Positions 7,019-13,259 of a stretch of 14,559 bases of DNA are shown here, piece after piece. The stretch is from CAZVEE01 sp964625525. Lineage in GTDB: Bacteria; Pseudomonadota; Alphaproteobacteria; JAJFIK01. Each line of letters begins with the position of its first letter. Position 1 is the first letter of the stretch. The translations under genes and the position numbers were made by a program. A model generated the notes under the pieces. It made no database searches and was not told where the DNA came from. It was given only the letters and a program-made list of their open reading frames with translations. The stretch is from positions 1 to 14,559 of the forward strand of contig CAZVEE010000088.1 of assembly GCA_964625525.1 (NCBI GenBank). The letters run 5' to 3'.

Positions 7019-8607
7019 GCAGGCCCTCCCTGGCTCGTCTCATCGCGGTTCGGGCGCGGCAGGATGATTTCAAAGGCGGTGCCTTTGGCACCCGTGCGCA
7101 CCACATCGAGGGTCCCGCCATGCGCCATGATCAACTCGCGCGAAATGGCAAGGCCGAGGCCGGTGCCGCCCGCCCGCGCCGTGGTGACAAAGGCCTGAAA
7201 CAGGCGCTCGCGTGCGCCTTCGGGAATGCCGGGCCCCGTGTCTTCGACCTCAATCACCGCGTGCCGTGTTCCCTCCACATCTGTGTCCCAGGCGCGGATC
7301 ACCAGGCGATCGGTGCGCCGGCGCCGTTTGCGCGGGGTCTGTTCAGGCGCGCGGGCCTCCATGGCTTGGATGGAATTGCGCGCCAGATTGAGGAGGACAC
7401 GGAACAGGTGGTCGGTGTCCGCATAGACTTCCCAGTGTTCATCCACTTCGTTGCGCAGCGCAATCCGCCCCCCCGGCTCGCGCCCCAGCGAGGAGTACAC
7501 CTCTTCCACCAGATCATGCAGCCGCAGCCAGCGCAGCTCCGGTGGAGCTTCTTCTACGCGGCCATAGCGCAGTGTTTGCGTGCACAAGGCCACGGCCCGG
7601 TCGATGGACTGAACGAGCTTGGGCGCCAGCCGCGCCACGGTCGGGTCTTCGCTCGCCGCCAGCCGATCAGTGATGAGCTGAGAGCTGGCGAGGATGTTGC
7701 GCAAATCGTGGTTGATCTTGCTCACTGCCGTGCCCAGCGCCGCCAGCCGGCTCTTTTGTTGAAGCGCACTGAACACTTCCGTTTGCATGGTGCGCAGCGC
7801 CCGGGTCGCGTCGCCCAGCTCGCCTGACTTTTGTGCCGGCGGGATGATGCGACTGGCATCATCCGGTTGGGCACGGAAATGGGTCATGGACTGGATGATG
7901 CGCCGAATGGGCAACACCAGATCTTTGTAAACGGCGGCGAAGACGAGGGCGGCCGTGATGCCGGCGATAAGCAGCGACAGCAGAATGATATTGATCGTGT
8001 AGGTCCACAGCGCCTCTTTGACGGCCGCTTCGGGGATCACCACTTCCACCGATTCCGCCATCATCTGCTTGGAACCCAGCACATGCAGCGTGCGCCCCTC
8101 CGGCGCCGTCAGTGAGCGGAAGGCCATGGCGATGCAGTAAAGCGTGCTGTCATAGGCCTCGTCGAGATTGATGGTCAGGTCGATATCAGGCGGGTCGGGG
8201 ACCATGAACAGGATTTGGCGCCGGTCATCCCGGTCCAGGATCACTGCATAGGCGCCGGTGCGCGCCAGCACGTCCTCGGACAGGGCACCCGCCACGGGCC
8301 GCACCGGGCCGCCGCCTGCCCGGTGCACCAGCACCCCGATCTGGGCGGCGGCGATCCGGTCCGCCAGATAGGATTTGTAGAAGGTCGCCAGCGACGGGAT
8401 GAACACCATCAGTTCGGCAATGAGCACGAACAGCACGGTCAGCAGGAACAGCCGTCCGGAGATACCCGAGACCAGATCGCTCAGGGAGCCGTGCAGATCC
8501 GCGAGCCATGAGCCTGCATGAACCAGCCGCTGCCGAAACGCCAAGGGTTGCGTTTCGGGCGAGCGGCTCTCCTGAACGGTCAGGCTGTCCTCGCGCGGTT
8601 GACCCAT
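7015..8607 (-). CDS. Orphan transmembrane sensor histidine kinase (HAMP-HisKA-HATPase)
   Basis: A 530-residue membrane histidine kinase. In order: a cytoplasmic N-terminus of about 50 residues; TM1 at about 52-72 (FLLTVLFVLIAELMVFIP); a periplasmic sensor region of about 130 residues (73-202); TM2 at about 204-227; a HAMP linker at about 228-280; and a dimerisation helix with the phospho-accepting H300 in KINHDLRN. The ATPase domain follows with the N box around N411 (LLNLARNSIQAME), G1 DTGPGIPE (456-463) and G2 GGTGLGLAISRE (480-491). The NHDLRN form of the H box is common in alphaproteobacterial kinases. The ATG at 8607 has AAAAGG 11 nt upstream; an upstream extension would overlap the oxidoreductase gene. 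No response regulator gene is present in the window, so its partner is encoded elsewhere. It lies 58 nt after the oxidoreductase gene and overlaps tam by 4 nt. The signal sensed is unknown. Confidence 0.9.
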   Translation of the reverse strand: MGQPREDSLTVQESRSPETQPLAFRQRLVHAGSWLADLHGSLSDLVSGISGRLFLLTVLFVLIAELMVFIPSLATFYKSYLADRIAAAQIGVLVHRAGGGPVRPVAGALSEDVLARTGAYAVILDRDDRRQILFMVPDPPDIDLTINLDEAYDSTLYCIAMAFRSLTAPEGRTLHVLGSKQMMAESVEVVIPEAAVKEALWTYTINIILLSLLIAGITAALVFAAVYKDLVLPIRRIIQSMTHFRAQPDDASRIIPPAQKSGELGDATRALRTMQTEVFSALQQKSRLAALGTAVSKINHDLRNILASSQLITDRLAASEDPTVARLAPKLVQSIDRAVALCTQTLRYGRVEEAPPELRWLRLHDLVEEVYSSLGREPGGRIALRNEVDEHWEVYADTDHLFRVLLNLARNSIQAMEARAPEQTPRKRRRRTDRLVIRAWDTDVEGTRHAVIEVEDTGPGIPEGARERLFQAFVTTARAGGTGLGLAISRELIMAHGGTLDVVRTGAKGTAFEIILPRPNRDETSQGGPA

Positions 8608-8665
8608 TGATGCCGTCGCCTTTTCGCGGGGGGCGCGCTTCCCGCTCAGGCGTTGAGCCTGAAGG

Positions 8666-10216
8666 TCAGGGCAGCCACTGAACGAAGCGCACCAGCCGTT
8701 GCACCATGGGCCCGAAAATGACCGGCGTGTAGAACTTGCCGGCGGCGCGCTTACTGATTTCACCCAAGGTCGGGTAGGGCGCAATATAGCCGGTCATATC
8801 CGACATTTTCATCTTCTTCGAGAGTGCGAGCAGCCAGGGTTGTAACACCTCGCCCGCCTGCGCGCCAACGATGGTAACGCCAAGGATCTGCCCGTTCTTC
8901 CGGGTCATCACTTTGATACGGCCCTGGGGGATGCCGTCCGCCTGGGCGCGGTCATTTTCCGCATAGGGCCACTCGGTGGCCATGGCGTCGCTGTAGGTGT
9001 CGCGGGCTTCTTGTTCGGTCAGGCCCACATGCGCGAGTTCCGGATCGGTATAGGTCACGCGCGGATTGTTGGTCAGATCGGCGCGGGCCGGCCACCAGAA
9101 CAACGCATTGCGAATGACGATGCCGGCCTGATAGCCCGCCACATGGGTGAACTGCTGATTGTTCGCCACACAGTCGCCGATGGCGAAGATGCGCCGGTTG
9201 GAGGTCAGCATGCGGTCATCGGCAATAATGCCGCGATCGGTATGATCCACACCGGCTGCCGACAGGTTCAGCCCTTCGAAACTGGCCTTGCGCCCGGCGG
9301 CGATGAGCAGATGGGAGCCGGTGATCGTGGCGTGCTGGCCCGAGCGGCGGTACTGCACGGCGATCTGGCCGCCCGCGTCTTGGCTCACCTGGCCGATTTC
9401 CACGTCTTCTTCGATGGCCACGCCGTCGCTGAGCAATTGCTCAATGACGACCTCGGTGAAATCCGGATCATCGCGGGGCAGCACTTTGAAGCGCTCCAGC
9501 ACCGTGACTTTGGAGCCGAGCCGGCGGTGAGCCTGGGCCAGTTCCATGCCGATGGGGCCGCCACCGACAATAATCAGGTGCTCCGGTTGCGCGCGATTTT
9601 CAAACACCGTCTCATTGGTGAAATAGGGGACGGACTCAATCCCCGGGATCGGGGGAACGGCCGGTTTGGAGCCTGTGGCGATCACAAAGCGACGGGCGCG
9701 CACTTCAACGCCGGCGGCTTCCAGCGTGCGCCGGTCGAGGAAGCGGGCTTTCCCCTCCAGCACAGTGACGCCCAGATCTTCGAACCGGTCGACTGAGTCG
9801 ATGGGTGAGATGGTCTCGATGACGCTGCGCACATGGTCGTTGACCTTGGCGAAATCGACACGCGGCTCGGCCGGGGCGATGCCATAGGTGTCCGCCTTGC
9901 GCATAGCATGGGCCTGTTTGCCCGCCGCCAGCATGGCTTTGGATGGCACACAGCCCGTGTGCAGGCATTCCCCGCCCATGACGCCGTCGCGAATGTGCTT
10001 CTCGATCAGCACGACTTTGGCGCCCATTTGCGCCGCGCCGGCAGCCACGGAAAGGCCCGCCGCGCCCGCGCCAATGATGCACAAATCCGCCGTGATCTGG
10101 TGTGCACCGGTCTCCGAAGAGGCCATACCCGCCGCCCCACTGTTCCTATCGGCGCGGCCCACCTGAGAGCCGTCCGCCGCTGTTGCAGTCCCGTTCTGAC
10201 TCGCGTTTTCAGCCAT
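8666..10216 (-). CDS. FAD-dependent pyridine nucleotide-disulfide oxidoreductase (MerA/Lpd-like, not true MerA)
   Basis: A 516-residue flavoprotein of the dihydrolipoamide dehydrogenase/mercuric reductase/glutathione reductase family. It has an FAD loop GAGAAG (49-54), a redox-active pair C84/C89 in GGECLHTGCVPSK, an NAD(P) loop GGGPIG (218-223), the second FAD motif FAIGD (344-348) and the dimerisation domain from about 385. Two things set it apart. The catalytic His of the Lpd HPTxxE motif is Tyr (YPTLGE, 481-486), and the C-terminus lacks the vicinal Cys pair of mercuric reductase, ending in a hydrophobic/basic tail (FGPMVQRLVRFVQWLP). About 40 low-complexity polar residues precede the fold, so M31 is an alternative start. 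The ATG at 10216 follows the TVP38 stop after one nucleotide (TAA-C-ATG), implying coupled translation. The substrate is unknown. In other genomes related oxidoreductases are, as I recall, linked or fused to TVP38 proteins. Confidence 0.87.
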   Translation of the reverse strand: MAENASQNGTATAADGSQVGRADRNSGAAGMASSETGAHQITADLCIIGAGAAGLSVAAGAAQMGAKVVLIEKHIRDGVMGGECLHTGCVPSKAMLAAGKQAHAMRKADTYGIAPAEPRVDFAKVNDHVRSVIETISPIDSVDRFEDLGVTVLEGKARFLDRRTLEAAGVEVRARRFVIATGSKPAVPPIPGIESVPYFTNETVFENRAQPEHLIIVGGGPIGMELAQAHRRLGSKVTVLERFKVLPRDDPDFTEVVIEQLLSDGVAIEEDVEIGQVSQDAGGQIAVQYRRSGQHATITGSHLLIAAGRKASFEGLNLSAAGVDHTDRGIIADDRMLTSNRRIFAIGDCVANNQQFTHVAGYQAGIVIRNALFWWPARADLTNNPRVTYTDPELAHVGLTEQEARDTYSDAMATEWPYAENDRAQADGIPQGRIKVMTRKNGQILGVTIVGAQAGEVLQPWLLALSKKMKMSDMTGYIAPYPTLGEISKRAAGKFYTPVIFGPMVQRLVRFVQWLP

Positions 10217-10217
10217 G

Positions 10218-10988
10218 TTACTCTGAACCCTGGCGTTGGGCGAGTGTCCGATAAACGGCGCTGCCAATGGAAAGCGCCGCCAGGCCCAAAATCGGCAGAA
10301 GGATCTGCGGTTCGAAGATAATCCCGAGATTGGGTGTCTCGTCCCGGTCGAAGACGCTGCCCAGACCTGCGCCGACCCAGGCATAGACAAACGTGCCCGG
10401 GATGATGCCGATGGTGGTGGCGCCCACATAGGTTCGCAGCGGCACGTTTAGGAATGCCGGCACCAGATTGACTGCCCAGAACGGGAACAGCGGCACCAGC
10501 CGTAGCGTCAAAAGGTAGCTGAAGGCGTTCTCGCGAAAGCCCTCTTCCATGCGGCCCACAAACCCGCCCGCACGGTCGCGAAAGCCCTGCGCGGCCGAGG
10601 TATTGGCAAAGCTGGTGAGAATGTAACGGGCCAGCAGGAAGACGATGGTCGCGCCGATGGTCGCGCCGATCACCACCCAGACCCCGCCAAAAACAAAGCC
10701 GAACAAGAAGCCGCCGAGAATGGTCATGAACGCGCCCACGGGCAGCGATAGCGCCACCACCGTGGCATAGAGCGTGATGAAGGCCACCACCGCGAGCCCC
10801 TGGTTCGCCGCTACCCAGTTGGTGAGGGCCTCCCGGTTCGCCTTCAGCGCCTCGAACGACAGATAGGAGAGGGCGCCGGAGAAATAGGCGGCCGCAAAGG
10901 CGGCCACAAAGCCCAGCAGCACCAGGATCGGGACGATGGGTACGCCGCCTTGCGGCTGCGGGGCGTCTTGTTCAGGCGTCGGGGACAT
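10218..10988 (-). CDS. TVP38/TMEM64 (DedA-superfamily, VTT domain) membrane protein
   Basis: A 256-residue polytopic inner-membrane protein. The VTT core is seen from the reentrant segment SLPVGAFMTILGGFLFGFVFG (about 81-101) to the second one, LRLVPLFPFWAVNLVPAFLN (about 162-181), followed by VGATTIGIIPGTFVYAWVGAGLG. The R163 and the PLFPFWAVN stretch are typical of the family. Hydrophobic segments also lie at 17-36, 66-88, 102-122 and near 230-247. DedA/TVP38 relatives act in lipid carrier flipping or small-solute and proton handling, but the role of the bacterial TVP38 branch is unsettled. The protein contains no cysteine, which matters for models that link it to the disulfide oxidoreductase next door. 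The ATG at 10988 starts 3 nt after the DUF547 stop, with GAGG in the last DUF547 codons as its ribosome-binding site. Confidence 0.88.
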   Translation of the reverse strand: MSPTPEQDAPQPQGGVPIVPILVLLGFVAAFAAAYFSGALSYLSFEALKANREALTNWVAANQGLAVVAFITLYATVVALSLPVGAFMTILGGFLFGFVFGGVWVVIGATIGATIVFLLARYILTSFANTSAAQGFRDRAGGFVGRMEEGFRENAFSYLLTLRLVPLFPFWAVNLVPAFLNVPLRTYVGATTIGIIPGTFVYAWVGAGLGSVFDRDETPNLGIIFEPQILLPILGLAALSIGSAVYRTLAQRQGSE

Positions 10989-10991
10989 GGC

Positions 10992-11825
10992 TCAGACCTC
11001 GTTCAGCGACCAGTCATAGCGATACCCGTCAATCTCCTCGCGGGAGGTCAGGGTCTCGGCGAGAGCCGGCTCGGCATATTGACTCAGATGGGCGAGCACC
11101 CCTTGTTCGGTGCCGCCAAAATCCTCGTCGAACCACTGATAAATACTGGAGACGATCAGCACCCCGTTACGCAGCCCCACGCCGCGGGGGTGGTTCACAT
11201 AGGCCCGCGCGCCAGCGTCGAGCATGGTCTCCAAGGTCGCGCTTGTGTAGGGCACGCGTGCCAGGTTCGGGCAGCCGATGGAGGCGCAATTGACCCCATA
11301 ATGAACGCGGTTATCGTCCCAGGCCTTGCGCAGGATGTCATGTTCAATGTTGTCGAGGGACAGCTCTTCACCCTCGACCGTCACCAGCTTTTTCTTCCAG
11401 GGACCGAAGGACAGGAAGCCCGAGGTAATGTCGCGGATGCTGTCCACCGGGTAGGCATCCAGAATGACGTCGAGCGTCACCGCGTTATACATGTTCAGCC
11501 AGTAGGCGTATTGCTCGTCTCGGGCATAGGCCGAGATCGGCAGCGCCGCCATGCCGGCGATGTAATTCTTGAGGGCCTGGTGGTCGGCATCGCTGACGGC
11601 GCTGTAGGCCACCCGCGTGATGCCGTCGTCGCTGTCGCGGACATACGCGTCCAGAAACGCTCCATAGGCCGAGTGATCAATCACCGCCGTCGCGTTGGCA
11701 TCATGGGCGGAGAAGATATCCCCCAGCGATTGGGCCTGGGCAGGGGGGGTGAGCCCGCTCACCAGCGCCGCGGCGCCAGTGAGCGCAAGGCCCGTTTGGG
11801 TCAGCACGGTCCGCCGGGACATCAT
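10992..11825 (-). CDS. Tat-exported DUF547 protein
   Basis: A 277-residue protein of the DUF547 family, whose biochemical role is not established. Family segments are QYAYWLNMYNAVTLDVILDAYP (starting at 105), LSLDNIEHDILR (155-166), VHYGVNCASIGCPNL (174-188) and SSIYQWFDEDFGG (226-238). The N-terminus MSRRTVLTQTGLALTGAAAL is a twin-arginine signal (R4-R5), with probable cleavage after AQA at about residue 31, so the folded protein would be released to the periplasm. The protein has only two cysteines, C180 and C185, both in the conserved C-x4-C segment. The start is either the ATG at 11825 or the next codon, also ATG; GAGG lies 6 nt ahead of the first. It is the first gene of the minus-strand run and is followed at 3 nt by TVP38. 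Confidence 0.87.
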   Translation of the reverse strand: MMSRRTVLTQTGLALTGAAALVSGLTPPAQAQSLGDIFSAHDANATAVIDHSAYGAFLDAYVRDSDDGITRVAYSAVSDADHQALKNYIAGMAALPISAYARDEQYAYWLNMYNAVTLDVILDAYPVDSIRDITSGFLSFGPWKKKLVTVEGEELSLDNIEHDILRKAWDDNRVHYGVNCASIGCPNLARVPYTSATLETMLDAGARAYVNHPRGVGLRNGVLIVSSIYQWFDEDFGGTEQGVLAHLSQYAEPALAETLTSREEIDGYRYDWSLNEV

Positions 11826-11903
11826 GGTCAGCCTCGCTTGGTTTGCGGCGGCGCGCCGGCCGCCTGTTCGTGGGGTTTGGTCTGCTCTAAGAGATACCGG
11901 AAG

Positions 11904-11933
11904 CCCGCTCCCCCTCCCAGGGGGCTTCGCGGG
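11904..11933. other. GC-rich stem-loop between the DUF547 gene and rpmH
   Basis: CCCGC (11904-11908) pairs with GCGGG (11929-11933), and inside it CCCCCT (11910-11915) pairs with AGGGGG (11919-11924) across a CCC loop, giving 11 base pairs with a small asymmetric bulge. It lies about 80 nt upstream of the DUF547 start on the minus strand and about 45 nt upstream of the rpmH promoter candidate on the plus strand. No T-run follows on either strand, so it is not a standard intrinsic terminator. It could structure the DUF547 leader. The rest of 11826-12068 holds only the rpmH promoter candidate and ribosome-binding site. Confidence 0.5.
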
Positions 11934-11976
11934 ATCGTGACCAGGCGTGAAGACGCGCCAGCAAGGCCAATCGTCA

Positions 11977-12006
11977 TTGACAGCGCCGTAGCCCTGAGGC
12001 TATGTC
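11977..12006 (+). promoter_or_regulatory. Probable rpmH operon promoter
   Basis: A perfect TTGACA (11977-11982) is followed after 18 nt by TATGTC (12001-12006). Initiation near 12013 would give a leader of about 55 nt before the rpmH GTG at 12069. The consensus -35 and the position in front of a highly expressed ribosomal protein gene support it; the -10 is weak beyond its TAT. Confidence 0.55.
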
Positions 12007-12068
12007 CTCGCCTTCTTTCAGTTGCGTGAATGCCGGGTGCGAGGGCGCCCAGGCGAAGGAGATTTCAG

Positions 12069-12203
12069 GTGAAACGCACATTTCAGCCGAGCCGGATCGT
12101 GCGTGCGCGCCGTCACGGCTTCCGCAAGCGTATGGCGACCAAGAACGGGCGCCTTGTCCTGTCGCGCCGTCGCGCCAAGGGCCGCAAGCGCCTGTCCGCT
12201 TAA
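12069..12203 (+). CDS. rpmH: 50S ribosomal protein L34
   Basis: A 44-residue, very basic protein that is a textbook L34: it begins KRTFQPSRIVRARRHGFRKR and ends GRLVLSRRRAKGRKRLSA. L34 is a small component of the large ribosomal subunit. The start is GTG at 12069, placed by AAGGAG (12056-12061) at 7 nt and by the invariant second residue Lys. The gene ends with TAA at 12203. It is the first gene of the conserved rpmH-rnpA-yidD-yidC block, lies 36 nt before rnpA, and was found by reading the frame directly because it is very short. Confidence 0.98.
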   Translation: MKRTFQPSRIVRARRHGFRKRMATKNGRLVLSRRRAKGRKRLSA

Positions 12204-12239
12204 GGCGGCTTGCTCTCCCGGAGCGGGGAGAGCCGCGCC

Positions 12240-12692
12240 ATGACGCGCCTATCCACACCCCCTACTCTGCCCCGCCTCGCGGTCATTAAGACGCGCGATG
12301 CGTTTCTGCGTGCTGCGCGGGGCAAGCGAGCCGCCACGCGCTCGCTCGTCTTGCAGTGGCTGGAGGCGGAGACGGCGGTCCCCGAGATCCAAGTGGGTTT
12401 TACGGCCAGCCGCAAAGTCGGCGGCGCCGTGGTGCGCAATCGCGCCCGCCGGCGCCTGCGCGAGGCGGCGCGCGCGGTCTTACCCGCCAGTGGACGCCCG
12501 GGTGGCCTTTATGTTCTCATCGCGCGAGGGGAGACGGCGACGGTGCTTTACGCGCGGCTCGTCAGCGATCTGGCCCAGGCGGTGGATCGCGTGCATAAAG
12601 GCGGTGACGGGCCCGGGCGCAGACGGTCCCGACGGCCGAGCGAACGAGCCAGCAAACCCAAGGTCGCGCAGCCTGTGAAGGAGGACGGCTAG
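12240..12692 (+). CDS. rnpA: Ribonuclease P protein component
   Basis: A 150-residue basic protein that binds the RNase P RNA and aids 5' maturation of tRNAs. The signature RNR segment is present: VGFTASRKVGGAVVRNRARR (52-71), followed by RLREAAR, and the C-terminal helix LVSDLAQAVDRV. The ATG at 12240 is chosen because GGGGAG (12225-12230) sits 9 nt upstream; a TTG at 12210 in frame has no ribosome-binding site. The protein is longer than most RnpA (about 110-130 residues) because of a roughly 30-residue C-terminal tail rich in Arg, Lys, Ser and Pro (from GGDGPGRRRS), which is probably disordered and RNA-binding. The stop TAG overlaps the GTG of yidD. Confidence 0.96.
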   Translation: MTRLSTPPTLPRLAVIKTRDAFLRAARGKRAATRSLVLQWLEAETAVPEIQVGFTASRKVGGAVVRNRARRRLREAARAVLPASGRPGGLYVLIARGETATVLYARLVSDLAQAVDRVHKGGDGPGRRRSRRPSERASKPKVAQPVKEDG

Positions 12693-13009
12693 TGCAGAGC
12701 ACACCGCCGGAGCCAGCGCCCGAACAAGGCGCCCCTCACGCCGCACCCGTGAAGGGCCATTTTCTCCGCCGTCTGGTGGTGGGCCTGTTGGTTGCTCCGA
12801 TCCGTGTTTATCAGCGGTTCATTTCGCCTCTGTTCCCCCCGTCCTGCCGCTTTCAGCCCACCTGTTCTCATTATGCCGTCGAGGCGCTTCAGGTGCATGG
12901 GCCGGTCAAGGGGATGGTGCTGGCGATCCGCCGTCTGTCCCGCTGCCACCCGGTAAAGTGGCTCGGGGGCAGCTCCGGCTTTGATCCGGTCCCCCCGCCC
13001 AAGAGCTAA
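12692..13009 (+). CDS. yidD: YidD family membrane protein insertion efficiency factor
   Basis: A 105-residue protein of the YidD family, a small membrane-associated factor that helps YidC-dependent insertion of inner-membrane proteins. The core runs from about residue 37: IRVYQRFISPLFPPSCRFQP, then TCSHYAVEAL, HGPVKG, AIRRLSRCHP and GGSSGFDPVPP. The three conserved cysteines are C52, C58 and C85. About 35 extra N-terminal residues, mostly Pro, Ala and Gln and then a short hydrophobic helix (FLRRLVVGLLVAP), precede the core. The start is GTG at 12692, overlapping the rnpA stop by one base (TAGTG), with AAGGAGG at 12678-12684 and a 7-nt spacer, so translation is coupled to rnpA. Confidence 0.96.
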   Translation: MQSTPPEPAPEQGAPHAAPVKGHFLRRLVVGLLVAPIRVYQRFISPLFPPSCRFQPTCSHYAVEALQVHGPVKGMVLAIRRLSRCHPVKWLGGSSGFDPVPPPKS

Positions 13010-13021
13010 GGCGCGCAAGAG

Positions 13022-13233
13022 CCCCGGAAGATCCGAGGCGCCATGCCACTTTTCCGCCCCTTGCCCTATCGCAGGGCGAGAGGCACCGCTATATCTGTTG
13101 TCGGTTAATGCATCCAGGGATCGGGCCGCCGACACGGGCGAACGAGCCAAGGCGCGGGGGGATCCCTGGACCGCCCTGGAGAACACAGGGTGGAGGCGTG
13201 CCTGCCGACGGTCCCAAGGGGCCGGCCGGGCAC
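13022..13233 (+). promoter_or_regulatory. Candidate structured RNA leader between yidD and yidC
   Basis: The 250-nt gap 13010-13259 has no supportable gene but several successive inverted repeats. They are: 13022-13027 with 13033-13038 (6 bp, one mismatch); GCCCT/AGGGC at 13063-13067 with 13073-13077; TCCAGGGATC (13113-13122) with GATCCCTGGA (13161-13170), a perfect 10-bp stem around 38 nt that can hold an inner CGCC/GGCG pair (13127-13130 with 13137-13140); CCGCCCTG (13171-13178) with CAGGGTGG (13186-13193), 8 bp with one G-U and starting at the very next base; and 13209-13214 with 13219-13224 (6 bp), enclosed by GTGCC/GGCAC (13198-13202 with 13229-13233). No T-run follows any of them, so they are not simple terminators. 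A leader regulating yidC, or a small RNA, are the options; the family is not recognised. Confidence 0.45.
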
Positions 13234-13259
13234 CCGGATCGAAGGTCTGAAAGCAGCTC

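Noticed and set aside
8666..10216. Mercury resistance (merA) locus
   Set aside because: No C-terminal Cys pair, no N-terminal metal-binding GMTC domain and no merR, merT or merP nearby.
12249..12257. CTATCCACA, one mismatch from a DnaA box, next to rpmH/rnpA, a classic origin neighbourhood in other phyla
   Set aside because: It is a single copy inside the rnpA coding region, with no dnaA, dnaN, AT-rich region or box cluster nearby.
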